Of a stretch of DNA of 64,000 nucleotides, positions 11,726 to 24,000 are shown piece after piece. Position 1 is the stretch's first letter. Each line of letters opens with the position of its first letter. The stretch lies in contig NW_003546553.1 of the NCBI RefSeq assembly GCF_000090795.2, positions 55,315 to 119,314 on the forward strand, read 5' to 3'. The notes below the pieces were generated by a model that saw only the letters and a list, made by a program, of their open reading frames with translations, was not told the DNA's origin and made no database searches. Both the position numbers and the translations under genes were made by a program. Source of the stretch: Amphimedon queenslandica (Eukaryota; Porifera; Demospongiae; Haplosclerida; Niphatidae).

Positions 11726-12991
11726 ATGGCTAGTGCCTCGTGGAATGATGCTCAGCAGACTGATGGTGCCCCATATGGTGGTTATAGTTGCAATTTTGTT
11801 CATGGCGATCCTCCAGATGAGTACCTATGTCACATCTGTACACTGGTAGCACGGGATCCTCAACAAGTTACCTGCTGCTCCAATATATACTGTGAGAGCT
11901 GTCTGGATACACTAAAAGAGAAGGGCCAACTTGGCCAAGGGTTTATCTGCCCAACTTGTCGTAGCTCACTAGAAGGAAAGTACTTTAAAGATGGAAGAGT
12001 AGAAAGAGGAATAAAGTCACTTGAGGTTTATTGCACTAACGCTGATAGTGGGTGCCAATGGATGGGGACTATTAAGAATATGAACACTCATCTTAATAAT
12101 AGCTGTACCTGTCAGCTGGTACTTTGCACAAATGGATGTGGAGAGAAGATTAGGAGAAGTGCACTGAAGACACATCTAACTGACAACTGTACTAAACGTA
12201 CGATTAACTGTCAGTATTGCAACCGAAAAGGTCGACACCAGCTCATAACAAGCAGGAGTCATTTTGATGTGTGTCCTGATCTCCCAATCCAATGCAGTAA
12301 CGAAGGTTGCGATGAGAAGATATTGAGACGTTCACTAGCATCACACAATGAGACCTGCCCTAAAGCTATCATACCATGTGAATACAATACCGTTGGATGT
12401 GAAAAGAGAATGAAGAGAGAAGAACAAGAGAAGCACAATGAAGAATCAATGAAACAGCATCTTGATGCAGCAATGAAGAAGATTGAGGTACAACTTCCAA
12501 CCAATCAAGTCATTAAGCTAAATCGATTTACAGAAAAGAAAGAAGAAGAAGAAGATTGGTATAGCCCAGGCTTCTACACTTCTCCTGGAGGATATAAGAT
12601 GTCATTAAATGTCATCACTAATGGTAATGGCAAAGGTAAAGGCACGCATATCTCTTGCTTCATATGTCTCATGGCAGGAGCATATGATGATACATTGGAG
12701 TGGCCATTTCAAGGAGAAATTACTATAGAACTACTGAATCAACTGGAGGATAAGAATCATAAGAAGATTACTATACAATACAATGAATCAACAGATGACA
12801 AATACAAGCAAAGATTAAGGGAAGGCAGAAGCATTGCAAGTGGACGAGGATATACACAATTCACATCACATGAGCAGTTAAAGTATAATCCAGTCACTAA
12901 TTGTCAGTATCTTAAAGATGATAGTCTGTACTTCAGAATCAATGTCAAGGCCACATCAAAGACAAAATTATGGCTAGTAGGGTCCATCTAA
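11726..12991 (+). CDS. TRAF-like protein (RING variant, zinc fingers, MATH), intronless
   Basis: 421 residues from the ATG at 11726. An in-frame upstream ATG at 11663 overlaps the shared promoter, and the paralogues start with MAS/MAT, so 11726 is preferred. RING-like C35-C78 has Asn53 where TRAF RINGs carry the histidine ligand (CCSNIYC). About five TRAF-type zinc-finger modules follow ([37 protein letters not shown]), then a short helix (SMKQHLDAAMKKIEVQL) and a MATH domain from about 280 ([48 protein letters not shown]). The family pattern is an adaptor that binds receptor peptides through MATH. Its sequence is very close to the genes nested in the importin intron, although it lies outside that intron. 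Confidence 0.87.
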   Translation: MASASWNDAQQTDGAPYGGYSCNFVHGDPPDEYLCHICTLVARDPQQVTCCSNIYCESCLDTLKEKGQLGQGFICPTCRSSLEGKYFKDGRVERGIKSLEVYCTNADSGCQWMGTIKNMNTHLNNSCTCQLVLCTNGCGEKIRRSALKTHLTDNCTKRTINCQYCNRKGRHQLITSRSHFDVCPDLPIQCSNEGCDEKILRRSLASHNETCPKAIIPCEYNTVGCEKRMKREEQEKHNEESMKQHLDAAMKKIEVQLPTNQVIKLNRFTEKKEEEEDWYSPGFYTSPGGYKMSLNVITNGNGKGKGTHISCFICLMAGAYDDTLEWPFQGEITIELLNQLEDKNHKKITIQYNESTDDKYKQRLREGRSIASGRGYTQFTSHEQLKYNPVTNCQYLKDDSLYFRINVKATSKTKLWLVGSI

Positions 12992-13311
12992 TGCTGAAGG
13001 ATATATGGACACAATGTAATGCTGTAGGATCTGATTGAACATGCACACATCATGAACTCATATTGAGTTCAGTCATTATCACTTATCAATGTTCACTTTT
13101 ATTCAGTCAAAATTTTCATTTAATCATTCAATTAATTTAATTAAGTGTTTGGTTCCTTAGATGGTGCCTAACTGTGTCCAGCAATGATCCTAGGCTCAAT
13201 GGACACTACATTGATTTGTGATTATTTTTCTTGAATTGTTTATTAGGAACCGGAAAGGCCAGTAGGCCACGCCATTTACCTTTTCACCACGCCCATAAAG
13301 CATGAGCAAGC

Positions 13312-14574
13312 ATGGCTTCATTGGCTTGTAGTTCTTCTTATGACAGTTGTCAATATGGTGGTTATAGCTTTAAGTTTGTTGATGATGATCCTCCCAATGA
13401 GTATCTATGCCACATCTGTACACTGGTAGCACGGGATCCTCAACAAGTTAGCTGCTGCTCCAATATATACTGTAAGAGCTGTCTGGATACACTAAAAGAG
13501 AAGGGCCAAAGGTTTATCTGCCCAACTTGTCGTAGCTCACTAAAAAGGAAGTACATGTACTTTAAAGATGGAAGAGTAGAACGGGGAATAAAGTCACTTA
13601 AGGTTTATTGTACCAACACGGATAGTGGGTGCCAATGGACAGGGACTATTAAGGATATCGACACTCATCTAAATAGTTGTACCTATCATGAACTGGTACC
13701 TTGTACCAATGGATGTGGAGAGATGATTAGGAGAAGTAAACTGGAGACACATCTGACAGACAACTGTCCTAAGCGAATTGTTAACTGTCAGTATTGCAAG
13801 CGAAGAGCCACACACCAACTGATAACAAGCTGCAGTCATCTTGATGAGTGTCCTGACCTCCCAATCCAATGCAGTAATGAAGGTTGCGATGAGAAGATAC
13901 CACGACGTTCACTAGCATCACACGAGGAGACCTGCCCTAAAGCTATTGTACCATGTGAATACAATACTGTTGGATGTCATAAGGTAATGAGGAGAGAAGA
14001 ACAAGAGAAGCACAATGAAGAAGCAATAAAACAACATCTGAAGGCAGCAGTGAAGAAGATCGAGGTACTACTTCCAACCAACCAACTCTTTAAGCTAAAT
14101 GAATACACAGAACTGAAAGAAGAAGAAGAGGATTGGTATAGTCCAAACTTCCACACGTCACCAGGAGGATATAAGATGTCATTAAATGTTGTTGCTAATG
14201 GAGATGGTGATGGTGAAGGCACACACGTCTCTTGCTTCATAAATCTTGAGGCAGGAGAATATGATGATTTGTTGGAGTGGCCATTTCAAGGAGAAGTTAC
14301 TATAGAACTGCTGAATCAACTGGAGGATAAGAATCATAAGAAGGATATTGTTACATATAATGAATCAACAGATGACGAATACAAACATAGAGTGAGTGGT
14401 GGTAGAAGCACAGCTGGGTTGGGTTTTATGCAGTTCATATCACATGAAGAGTTAGAGCATAATCCAGCTACTAATTGTCAGTATCTTAAAGATGATAGTC
14501 TGTACTTCAGAGTCAGTGTAAAGGTTACAAGTACATCAAAGACAAAGCCATGGCTAGTGAGATCAGCCATATAA
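13312..14574 (+). CDS. TRAF-like protein (RING variant, zinc fingers, MATH), intronless
   Basis: 420 residues. RING-like C33-C73 with Asn51 at the histidine position. The zinc-finger block and the C-terminal MATH domain follow the arrangement of the neighbour at 11726. A two-residue-longer linker (RKYMYFKDG) comes from an ATGTAC insertion in the coding sequence at 13554-13559, apparently the local microsatellite motif. The helix [41 protein letters not shown] is nearly the same as in the gene at 24567, which sits 11 kb away inside the importin intron; this suggests sequence exchange. The 320 bp upstream (12992-13311) hold only AT-rich spacer. It ends 489 bp before the importin stop codon, tail-to-tail. 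Confidence 0.87.
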   Translation: MASLACSSSYDSCQYGGYSFKFVDDDPPNEYLCHICTLVARDPQQVSCCSNIYCKSCLDTLKEKGQRFICPTCRSSLKRKYMYFKDGRVERGIKSLKVYCTNTDSGCQWTGTIKDIDTHLNSCTYHELVPCTNGCGEMIRRSKLETHLTDNCPKRIVNCQYCKRRATHQLITSCSHLDECPDLPIQCSNEGCDEKIPRRSLASHEETCPKAIVPCEYNTVGCHKVMRREEQEKHNEEAIKQHLKAAVKKIEVLLPTNQLFKLNEYTELKEEEEDWYSPNFHTSPGGYKMSLNVVANGDGDGEGTHVSCFINLEAGEYDDLLEWPFQGEVTIELLNQLEDKNHKKDIVTYNESTDDEYKHRVSGGRSTAGLGFMQFISHEELEHNPATNCQYLKDDSLYFRVSVKVTSTSKTKPWLVRSAI

Positions 14575-15062
14575 TAGACATGCTTTATTGTGTTAACACA
14601 TTAGTCTTTACATTATGTTGTACATATGTACTTCACATTAACAAGAACAACAATAAATTAATAATAATAATAATTAAGAAATCCATAGTTTGGGTTATTT
14701 AGTAAAAGCAAATGTTTGTGGTACACTAGTCACTGTAAAAGTATATCCACCTTCACTCTCTCTCCTTCTTGACTCTACACAAATAAATCATTAACTGACA
14801 GAATCCACTCTTGACAATAACAATGCAAGAAATTTTGGTGGCTTTTTAGTATTGGCAATTCTATAATAATTACATTTGTAATGCAACAGGTGTTTTTATA
14901 TTAGTGCTTTTTGCAGCCATTTGTCATTAAGGAAGCTCTGAATAACTTGAAACAAAATGGCAGAGTTTATTGTTGGTGATACCAGCATAAAAATTAATTC
15001 AAAACTTGGCCAAATTTTTTAGGTATACAGTCATGGGAAGCAATGGATTGTGTGCTAAGTGG
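14575..15062. other. Spacer between convergent TRAF-like and importin genes
   Basis: AT-rich sequence; AATAAA-like motifs near 14651 could serve the TRAF-like transcript. No coding signal is visible. Confidence 0.4.
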
Positions 15063-18000
15063 TTAACCTTGTGCAGCTCTACGTTGGTCGGCAGTGAGAA
15101 ACAAGCTTTGTAGTTTGAGGGTCATTTCTTCATTAACGGAACTAGCAACAAGTGCAAACCAGTCAGGATCTGATGTCTGGACAGCTAAAAACAATAATAA
15201 ATGTATATATCAGTCGAAATAAATGAAACTTAACTTATAAACATAAAGATATGCTGTGCATTAGACTACCAAAATATAAATTCAATATGTACCTTGGAAT
15301 GTCTCTTTAAAGGTAGTGTACTCGTCAACATTGTCTTCATCGTCAATACAAGTTTGATAATCGATTTCTAGCATTGTCTGTGCAAGTCCTAGCTCATCAT
15401 CATCTTCCTCTTCTTCTTCACCTAACTATAATTGAATGAGAGGGAGAGAAGGGGAAGCAAAGGCAATAATAAGTGGAAAGTCGTCCTACGTGTACATATA
15501 CATGTACATGTATAATTATAAAGGTTGAAAAAATAATGAATGATTATTATTCAAATATGACAGCAATTAGAATACATGTGTTGTAGCTAGCTACGTGTAC
15601 ATGTATTTAAAAGCTTGTGTACAAATAAAATTAATTGATCTTCAAATGCTATGACTAGTTTCAGCTCTATTATTCAAAAGTTCTTAAATCAGGGTTTCTC
15701 GGGCCCAATTTTTGAGTAACTTAAAAATTTTTGAAAATAAAATTTTGATCGGAATCAGCTCAAACTTGCTACAAAACATAAGAACATGTATATGTATCAG
15801 AAAAAAATTATAAAAAAGGACTATGCTCTCCTAGTCATTTTTGGAAAAATTTGGCCGAGGATCCTGTACTATAGTACAGGGACTTTGGGCCGATTTTTGA
15901 GTAACTTTAAAAATTCATAAAAAATCTAACTTTGATCGGAATCAGCTCAAACTTGCTACAAAACATAAAAACATGTATGTATACCAGAAAAAAATTATAA
16001 AAATGGGCAATACTCTCCTAGTCATTTTTGGAAAAATTTGGCCGAGGACCCTGTACTATTAGTAACGCGGTAGCGTTACTAAGTAGGATTCACCCCCAAA
16101 CAAAATGGCTGCCACGACTTTTGCAGCCTTGCTATACCTAGTACAGGGACTTTGGGCTGATTTTTGAGTAACTTTTAAAATTTATAAAAAAATCCAATTT
16201 TGATTGGAACCAGCTCAAACTTGCTACACAACATAAGAACATGTATATGCATCAGAAAACATTATAAAAATAAAGAATTCTCTCCTAGTCATTTTTCGCA
16301 AAGATTGACCTAGGACATAGTACAGGGACTGTGGCCCAATTTTTGAGTAACTTTAAAAAATTTGTAAAAAATCAAATTTTGATCAGAATCAGCTATACAA
16401 CATCAAAACATGTATATGTACCCAAAAATTATAAAAATGAATAATTCCCTTCTTGCCATTTTTGACAAAACTTATAAATAAAATACTATGGATCAGGGTT
16501 TTCTACAAAGCTCTACTGAGCAAGCTAAACAGCACACCTCATGAGCTGGCAAAAAGCTGAGCACTATATATATACTCAAATCTTGTGGGGAGCTCTGTCT
16601 TAAATATTAGTGAGCCCTTACTTTACTGGCAGCTGCTCCTATTTTCTGTACTAGAGGATTTCTTTGCTTTTTGTCATCTTCTTCATCGTCAAGTTCTTCA
16701 TCTAAAGTAAACCAACACAGTGGTTAAAGTACTGCAAGTAATAATCAGGTATTTTATACCTTCATCTTCTTCTTCCTCAATGGTACCATCTTGAACTCCT
16801 TCATCTTCCTCATCTTCAGCTTCTCCTTCTGCCTCTTCTATTGGACAGAAAGTAAAAACAGTAAATGAGATGACGACACAATAGTTGGACGCAAAACAGC
16901 TCTAGAAATCAAAAAATTCTTATTTTCAATACTACTATAGTACTAATACATTTGCTAATGTAGCACTACTACATTAGTAAGAGTAGGTGTACATAACATG
17001 GAGTATAATATTATTATGAACTTAAATCATGAACTCTTAATGTTCAATGCATTACTATTATGCATTACTATTACGCTATGTCTGAAAACTACTCCAGCAG
17101 AGTGATAATTGTACAAATAGTATCATCATTATAATGTATTATGCATCTTACTCTTATAAGCAGCCAACAGCAGCTCCAACTGGTGTAGTATCATTGGTAG
17201 TATGTGTCCTGCATTGTTTTGTAATGCACTTGGTCTCAATGGACACTGCAATACAGTACATAGTCCCAGCACTGAGAGCTTGCGATCATGAATGCTACAA
17301 CAAAAAAGTGATAAATAGCATGCAATCATTATTTAAACAGTAGTAGTAAAATAATAATTATATTAATGATTAAAATAACACAATCACATGACCTAAAAAA
17401 TGGCTACTGGTAGTGGATGTACATATGGTGGTTATAGCTATGATTTTGTTAATGGNNNNNNNNNNGGGGAATAAAGTCACTTAAGGTTTATTGCACTAAC
17501 ACTGATAGTGGGTGCCAATGGATGGGGACTATTAAGGATATTGACACTCATCTTAATAGTTGTACCTATCACCTGGTACCTTGTACTAATGAGTGTGGAG
17601 CAATGATTAGGAGAAGTTCACTGAAGACACATCTAACAGACACCTGTTTAGAACGAATAGTTAAGTGTCAGTATTGCAAGCAAAGAGGCACATATCAACA
17701 AATAACAAGCAGCAGCCATTTTGATGAGTGTCCTGATCTCCCAATCCAATGCAGTAATGAAGGTTGCAATGAGAAGATATTGAGACGTTCACTAGCATCA
17801 CACAATGAGACCTGCCCTAAAGCTATCATACCATGTGAATACAATACCATTGGATGTAATAAGAAAATGAAGAGAAAAGAACAAGAGAAGCACAATGAAG
17901 AATCGATGAAACAACATCTTGATATAGCAATGAAGAAGATTGATGCTCTACAGGTCACAGTACTACTTCCAAGAAAACATGTCTTGAAGTTAAATGAATA

Positions 18001-21000
18001 CACAGAGTTGAAAGAAGAAGAAGAAGGTTGGTCCAGCCCAGGCTTCTACACATCCCCAGGAGGATATAAGATGTTACTACGTGTCTATCCTAATGGTCTT
18101 TGTACTGGTAAAGGTACAGGTACACATGTCTCTTGCTTCATACGTCTTGAGGCAGGAGAATATGATGATACATTGGAGTGGCCATTTCAAGGAGAGGTTA
18201 CTATAGAACTACTGAATCAACTGGAGGATAAGAATCATAAGAAAATTACGATATCATTTAATGAATCAACACCAGATACTAGCAAACAAAGATTGTGGGA
18301 AGATATAAGGGCAGGTGGATGGGGTTGTTCACAGTTCATATCACATGAAGAGTTAGACTATGATCTATTTACTAATTGTCAGTATCTTAAAGATGATAGT
18401 CTGTACTTCAGAGTCAGTGTGAAGGTTACATCAATAACAAAGCCATGGCTGACATCTGCTAAATAACATTAGTAGTACAATAACATAATTAATAATACAT
18501 ACATGAGTTGCTATAATTGCTATTCTGTTTTAATTTAAACTTGTTATGTTCATGCATTAATGGTTTGTTATAGTGTTATTTCATTGAAGCTGGTGCATGT
18601 AAAATGTCACAATCTATACTAGGAGGGGCAATTCATACAACAAGTCAGAATCACCATTTGTACCATTTTTTTGCAGATTTTAATTTCACAAAATCAACAA
18701 AATCATTCAAAGTAACTCCCAAAAGTTTCTACCTATTAAAATCAATAATCATAAAATGTTCAAATTCTTTATTATGCTTAATCTAAACCAAATGTGTTAC
18801 CACAAACATACTTGACACAATACACAGACACAAACACAAAAAATATACTATAGCTATATAAACACACTCCACTTCAATGAGAACCACAAGGGATGTGTGT
18901 CAACATATACTCATATGACCAGAGGATAAATGGCTACAGAAGTAGGAGCACAAGGAGGCTATAGATAGTAAAAATAGTAAAATAAACAGTAATAATAATA
19001 AATGGTTAACAATATAAACTATCACGTGATCTAATAGTTACCACATAGTCTATCACGTGATCGATTGTTTATTACAATCATTTACAATGGCTACAAGTAG
19101 TGGCTTGACATATGGTGGTTATAGCTACAGCTTTGTTGATGATGATCCTCCCAATGAGTATCTATGCCACATCTGTACACTGGTAGCACGGGATCCTCAA
19201 CAAGTTACCTGCTGCTCCAATATATACTGTAAGAGCTGTCTGGATACACTAAAAGAGAAGGGCCAAGGGTTTATCTGCCCAACTTGTCGTAGCTCACTAG
19301 AAGGAAAGTACTTTAAAGATGGAAGAGTAGAAAGGGGAATAAAGTCACTTAAGGTTTATTGTACTAACACTGATAATGGGTGCCAATGGATGGGGACTAT
19401 TAGGGATATTGATACTCATCTTAATAGTTGTACCTATCAACTGGTACCTTGTACTAATTGTGGAGTGAAGATGAGGAGAAGTAAACTGATGACACATCTG
19501 ACAAACAATTGTCCTAAACGAATAGTTAACTGTCAGTATTGCAAGCAAAGAGGCACACACCAACTGATAACAAGCAGGAGCCATTTAAAGGAGTGTCCTA
19601 GCTTCCCAATCCAATGCAGTAATGAAGGCTGCAATGAGAAGATACCACGATGTTTACTAGCATCACACAATGAGACCTGCCCTAAAGCAATCGTACCATG
19701 TGAATACAATACTGTTGGATGTAATAAGGTAATGAGGAGAGAAGAACAAGAGAAACATAACAAAGAAGCAATAAACCAACATCTTGATATAGCAATTAAG
19801 AAGATTGATGCTCTACAGGTACTACTTCCAAAAAATCATGTCTTGAAAATAAATCAATACACAAAAAAGAAAAAAGAAGGTGAAGATTGGTATAGTCCAG
19901 GCTTCTACACATCACCAGGAGGATACAAGATGTCATTAAATGTTGATGTTAATGGATATGGTGATGGTAAAGGTACACACGTCTCTTGCTTCATATGTCT
20001 GATGGCAGGAGAATATGATGATATATTGGAGTGGCCATTTCAAGGAGAAATTACAATAGAACTACTGAATCAACTGGAGGATAAGAATCATATGAAACGT
20101 ATCATACCATTTAATGAATCAACACCACCTGAACAAAAGCAAAGAGTAAATGAAGGTAGAAGCACAGGATTGGGCCATCATAGGTTCATATCACATGAAG
20201 TTTTAAAGTATAATCCATTTACTAATCGTCAGTATCTTAAAGATGATAGTCTGTACTTTAGAATCAGTATAAAGGTTACATCGAAGACAAAGCCATGGCT
20301 AGCATTGACATAAACATACACCCTTATGTACTCTTTTTATTATGTATCATTTTCTCTTGAGGGAAGGTGACATATTTTTTTGAATCATACCAAGATGTAC
20401 TTGCACAATATTAATGTTTGTATGCTTGTATGACAGTGATAATACTCTTTTATATTATTTTATATAGTACACATAAACATATATATTACTCAGTCTTTTT
20501 CTTATCCTCATTAAAATTATAATTGGCATTATGCATACACTACACCTTAACTCTTACTTTACTAATGTTTTATCACCAATCATCTCTCAAAGTCTTAAAG
20601 CTCAATCACAAGCATAGCCATGCAATGCATGAAATACCAAATACATGTATCACATAGAATCTATAGCTACCACATGATGCCATATCTATGCATCTGCTTT
20701 TTCATTTGGCACTATAGCTTGTATGAGTATTATTAGGGTGACAATGGTGGGCAGTGGTAGTAATTGAAATAATCATGGGATACTAGAACCCATACCAAAC
20801 CATCGTATGCAAGAACAGATGGTATCAGTAGCTATACAAGTATAACTGTACAATAAGCAAAAAATACTAAGTTTGTAGTGAATGAGATGTTGACAGAAAT
20901 TCATTAAATAAAACCAGAATATGTCCCAAACAAAAATTTATTAATAGATCTATAATGGTTAATAAACTATAAGTTAGTAAATGTCACATGGTAACAATGG

Positions 21001-24000
21001 CTACATGTGATGACTCTGGAGGTGGATATGACTTCAAGTTTGTTGATAGTGATCCTCCAGATGAGTATCAATGCCATATCTGTACACTGGTAGCACAGGA
21101 TCCTCAACAAGTTACCTGTTGCTCCAATATATACTGTAAGAGCTGTCTGGATACACTAAAAGAGAAGGGCCAAGGGTTTATCTGCCCAACTTGTCGTAGC
21201 TCACTAGAAGGAAAGTACTTTAAAGATGGAAGAGTAGAAAGGGGAATAAAGTCACTTGAGATCTATTGCACTAACACTGATAGTGGGTGCCAATGGATGG
21301 GGACTATTAAGGATATTGATACTCATCTTAATAGTTGTACCTATCAACTGGTACCTTGTACTAATGAGTGTGGAGAGAAGATTAGGAGAAGTGCACTGGA
21401 GATACATCTGACAGACAATTGTCCTAAACGAATAGCCCAGTGTCAGTATTGTAAAAAAGAAGGACTGTGGAAGTTGATAGCAAGCGAAAGCCATCTTGAT
21501 GAGTGTCCTGACCTCCCAATCCAATGCAGTAATGAAGGTTGCAATGAGAAGATACCACAACGTTCACTAGCATCACACAATGAGACCTGCCCTAAAGCTA
21601 TCATATCATGTGAATACAATACTGTTGGATGTAAGATCACAATGAAACGAGAAGAACAAGACAAACACAACGAAGAATCAATAAAACACCATCTTGATAT
21701 AGCCATGAAGAAGATTGATGCTCTACAGTTAACCAATCATGTCTTTAAGCTAAGTGAATATGCAGAGAAAAAAGAAGATGAAGATTGGTACAGTCCAGAG
21801 TTTCACACATCACCAGGAGGATATAAGATGCATTTAAATGTTGTTGCTAATGGTGATGATGATGGTGAAAGCACACACGTCTCTTGCTACATATGTCTGA
21901 TGGGAGGAGAATATGATGATACATTGGAGTGGCCATTTCAAGGAGAAGTTACTATAGAACTACTGAATCAACTGGAGGATAAGAATCATTGGAAGAATAT
22001 CGTATTATTTGATGAATCCGTACCAGATGAAAGCAAGAAAAGAGTATTCAAAGGAGATAATACACTAGGATGGGGTACAGATCAATTTATACCACATTCT
22101 GCATTAGAGTATGATGCTATGAATAATTGTCAGTATTTTAAAGATGATAGTCTGTACTTCAGAGTCAGTGTGAAGGTTACATCAAAGAAAAAGCCATGGC
22201 TGACATCTGCTAAATAATACTATTAGTACAATATCAATAATTAATTACACAAGTTGTTAAAAATAAGTGTTTATTCGTTTTCACTTAAAACTGCTATGTT
22301 CATGCATTAATGGTTGGATATAGTATTATGTGACTGAAGATGATGCATGTAAAATGTCACAATCTATATAGGAGGGGCAAAATTCATACTGTTAACAATC
22401 AGCTCAAATCACCATTTGGTACCGTTTTTGTAAACCAAAACCAAGATATTCTAACACAAAACCTACTCACAATGACAATACACAGACAAAACTACAAATA
22501 TACTACAGCTATATAAACACACCCCAAAAGATTCAATCAGAACCACAAGGGGTGTGTACCTTAACATTCTCATGCACACGATAAATGGCTACGCACAAGA
22601 TGTATAAACAGTAATAATAATAAAATGGTTAACAATAAACTATCACATGATCACAAAGTATATCACGTGATCAACTGTTCAATACAATGGCTACTAGTAG
22701 TAGGTGGACATATGGTGGCTATAGCTATAACTTTGTTGATAGTGACCCTCCTGATGAGTATCTATGCCACATCTGTACACTGGTAGCACGGGATCCTCAA
22801 CAAGTTACCTGCTGCTACAATATATACTGTAAGAGCTGTCTGGATACACTAAAAGAGAAGGGCCAAGGGTTTATCTGCCCAACTTGTCGTAGCTCACTAG
22901 AAGGAAAGTACTTTAAAGATGGAAGAGTAGAAAGGGGAATAAAGTCACTTAAGGTTTATTGTACTAACACTGATAGTGGGTGCCGATGGATGGGGACTAT
23001 TAAGGATATTGATACTCATCTTAATAGTTGTATTTATCAACTGGTACATTGTACTAATGAGTGTGGGGTGAAAATTAAGAGAAGTAAATTGGAGACACAT
23101 CTGACAGACAAATGTCCTAAACGATTAGTCAACTGTAGGTATTGCAAACAAGAAGGCACATACCAAGTGATAACAAGCATAAGCCATTTAAAGGAGTGTC
23201 CAGACCTCCCGTACCAATGCAGTAATGAAGGTTGCCATGAGAAGATACCACGACATTCACTAGGATCACACAATGAGACCTGCCCTAAAGCTATCATACC
23301 ATGTGAATACAATACTGTTGGATGTAATAAGAAAATGAAGAGAGAAGAACAAGAGAAGCACAATGAAGAGTCAATGAAACAACATCTTGATATAGCAATG
23401 AAGAAGATTGATGCTATGCAGCATTCAAGTAATCAACAAGTCTTTAAACTACATGGCTACAAAGACAAGAAAGAAGAAGATAAGAAATGGTACAGCCCAG
23501 GCTTCTACACATCACCAGGAGGATATAAGATGTCACTACGTGTTGATCCTAATGGTAATGGCAAAGGTAAAGGTACACATGTCTCTTGCTTCATGTGTCT
23601 TGAGGCAGGAGAATATGATGATACATTGGAGTGGCCATTTCAAGGAGAAGTTACTATAGAACTACTGAATCAACTGGAGGATAAGAATCATAAAAAGGAA
23701 AATGTATCATTTGATGAATCAACACCAGGTCAAGGTAAGGAAAGAGTGAATGAAGGTAGAAACACAGTAGGAATGGGTCATCAGAAATTTATACCACATG
23801 AAGCCTGGGAGTTTGAGTATAATCCATTCACTAATTGTCAGTATCTTAAAGATGATAGTCTGTACTTCAGAGTCAGTGTAAAGGCTACATCAAAGACAAA
23901 GCCATGGCTAGCATTAACATAAATATACTACACCCTTATGTGCTCTTTTCATTATGTATAGTTTTCTCTTGAGGGAAGGTGACATATTTTTTCAAGATGT

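Noticed and set aside
12259-12504. Minus-strand ORFs opposite each TRAF-like gene
   Set aside because: They recur at the same place in every paralogue as shadows of the conserved finger-coding frame and show no domain of their own.
15063-17294. Separate importin fragment or pseudogene
   Set aside because: Splice phase and protein order continue exactly from exon 20 at 38685, and the frame is intact to a natural stop.
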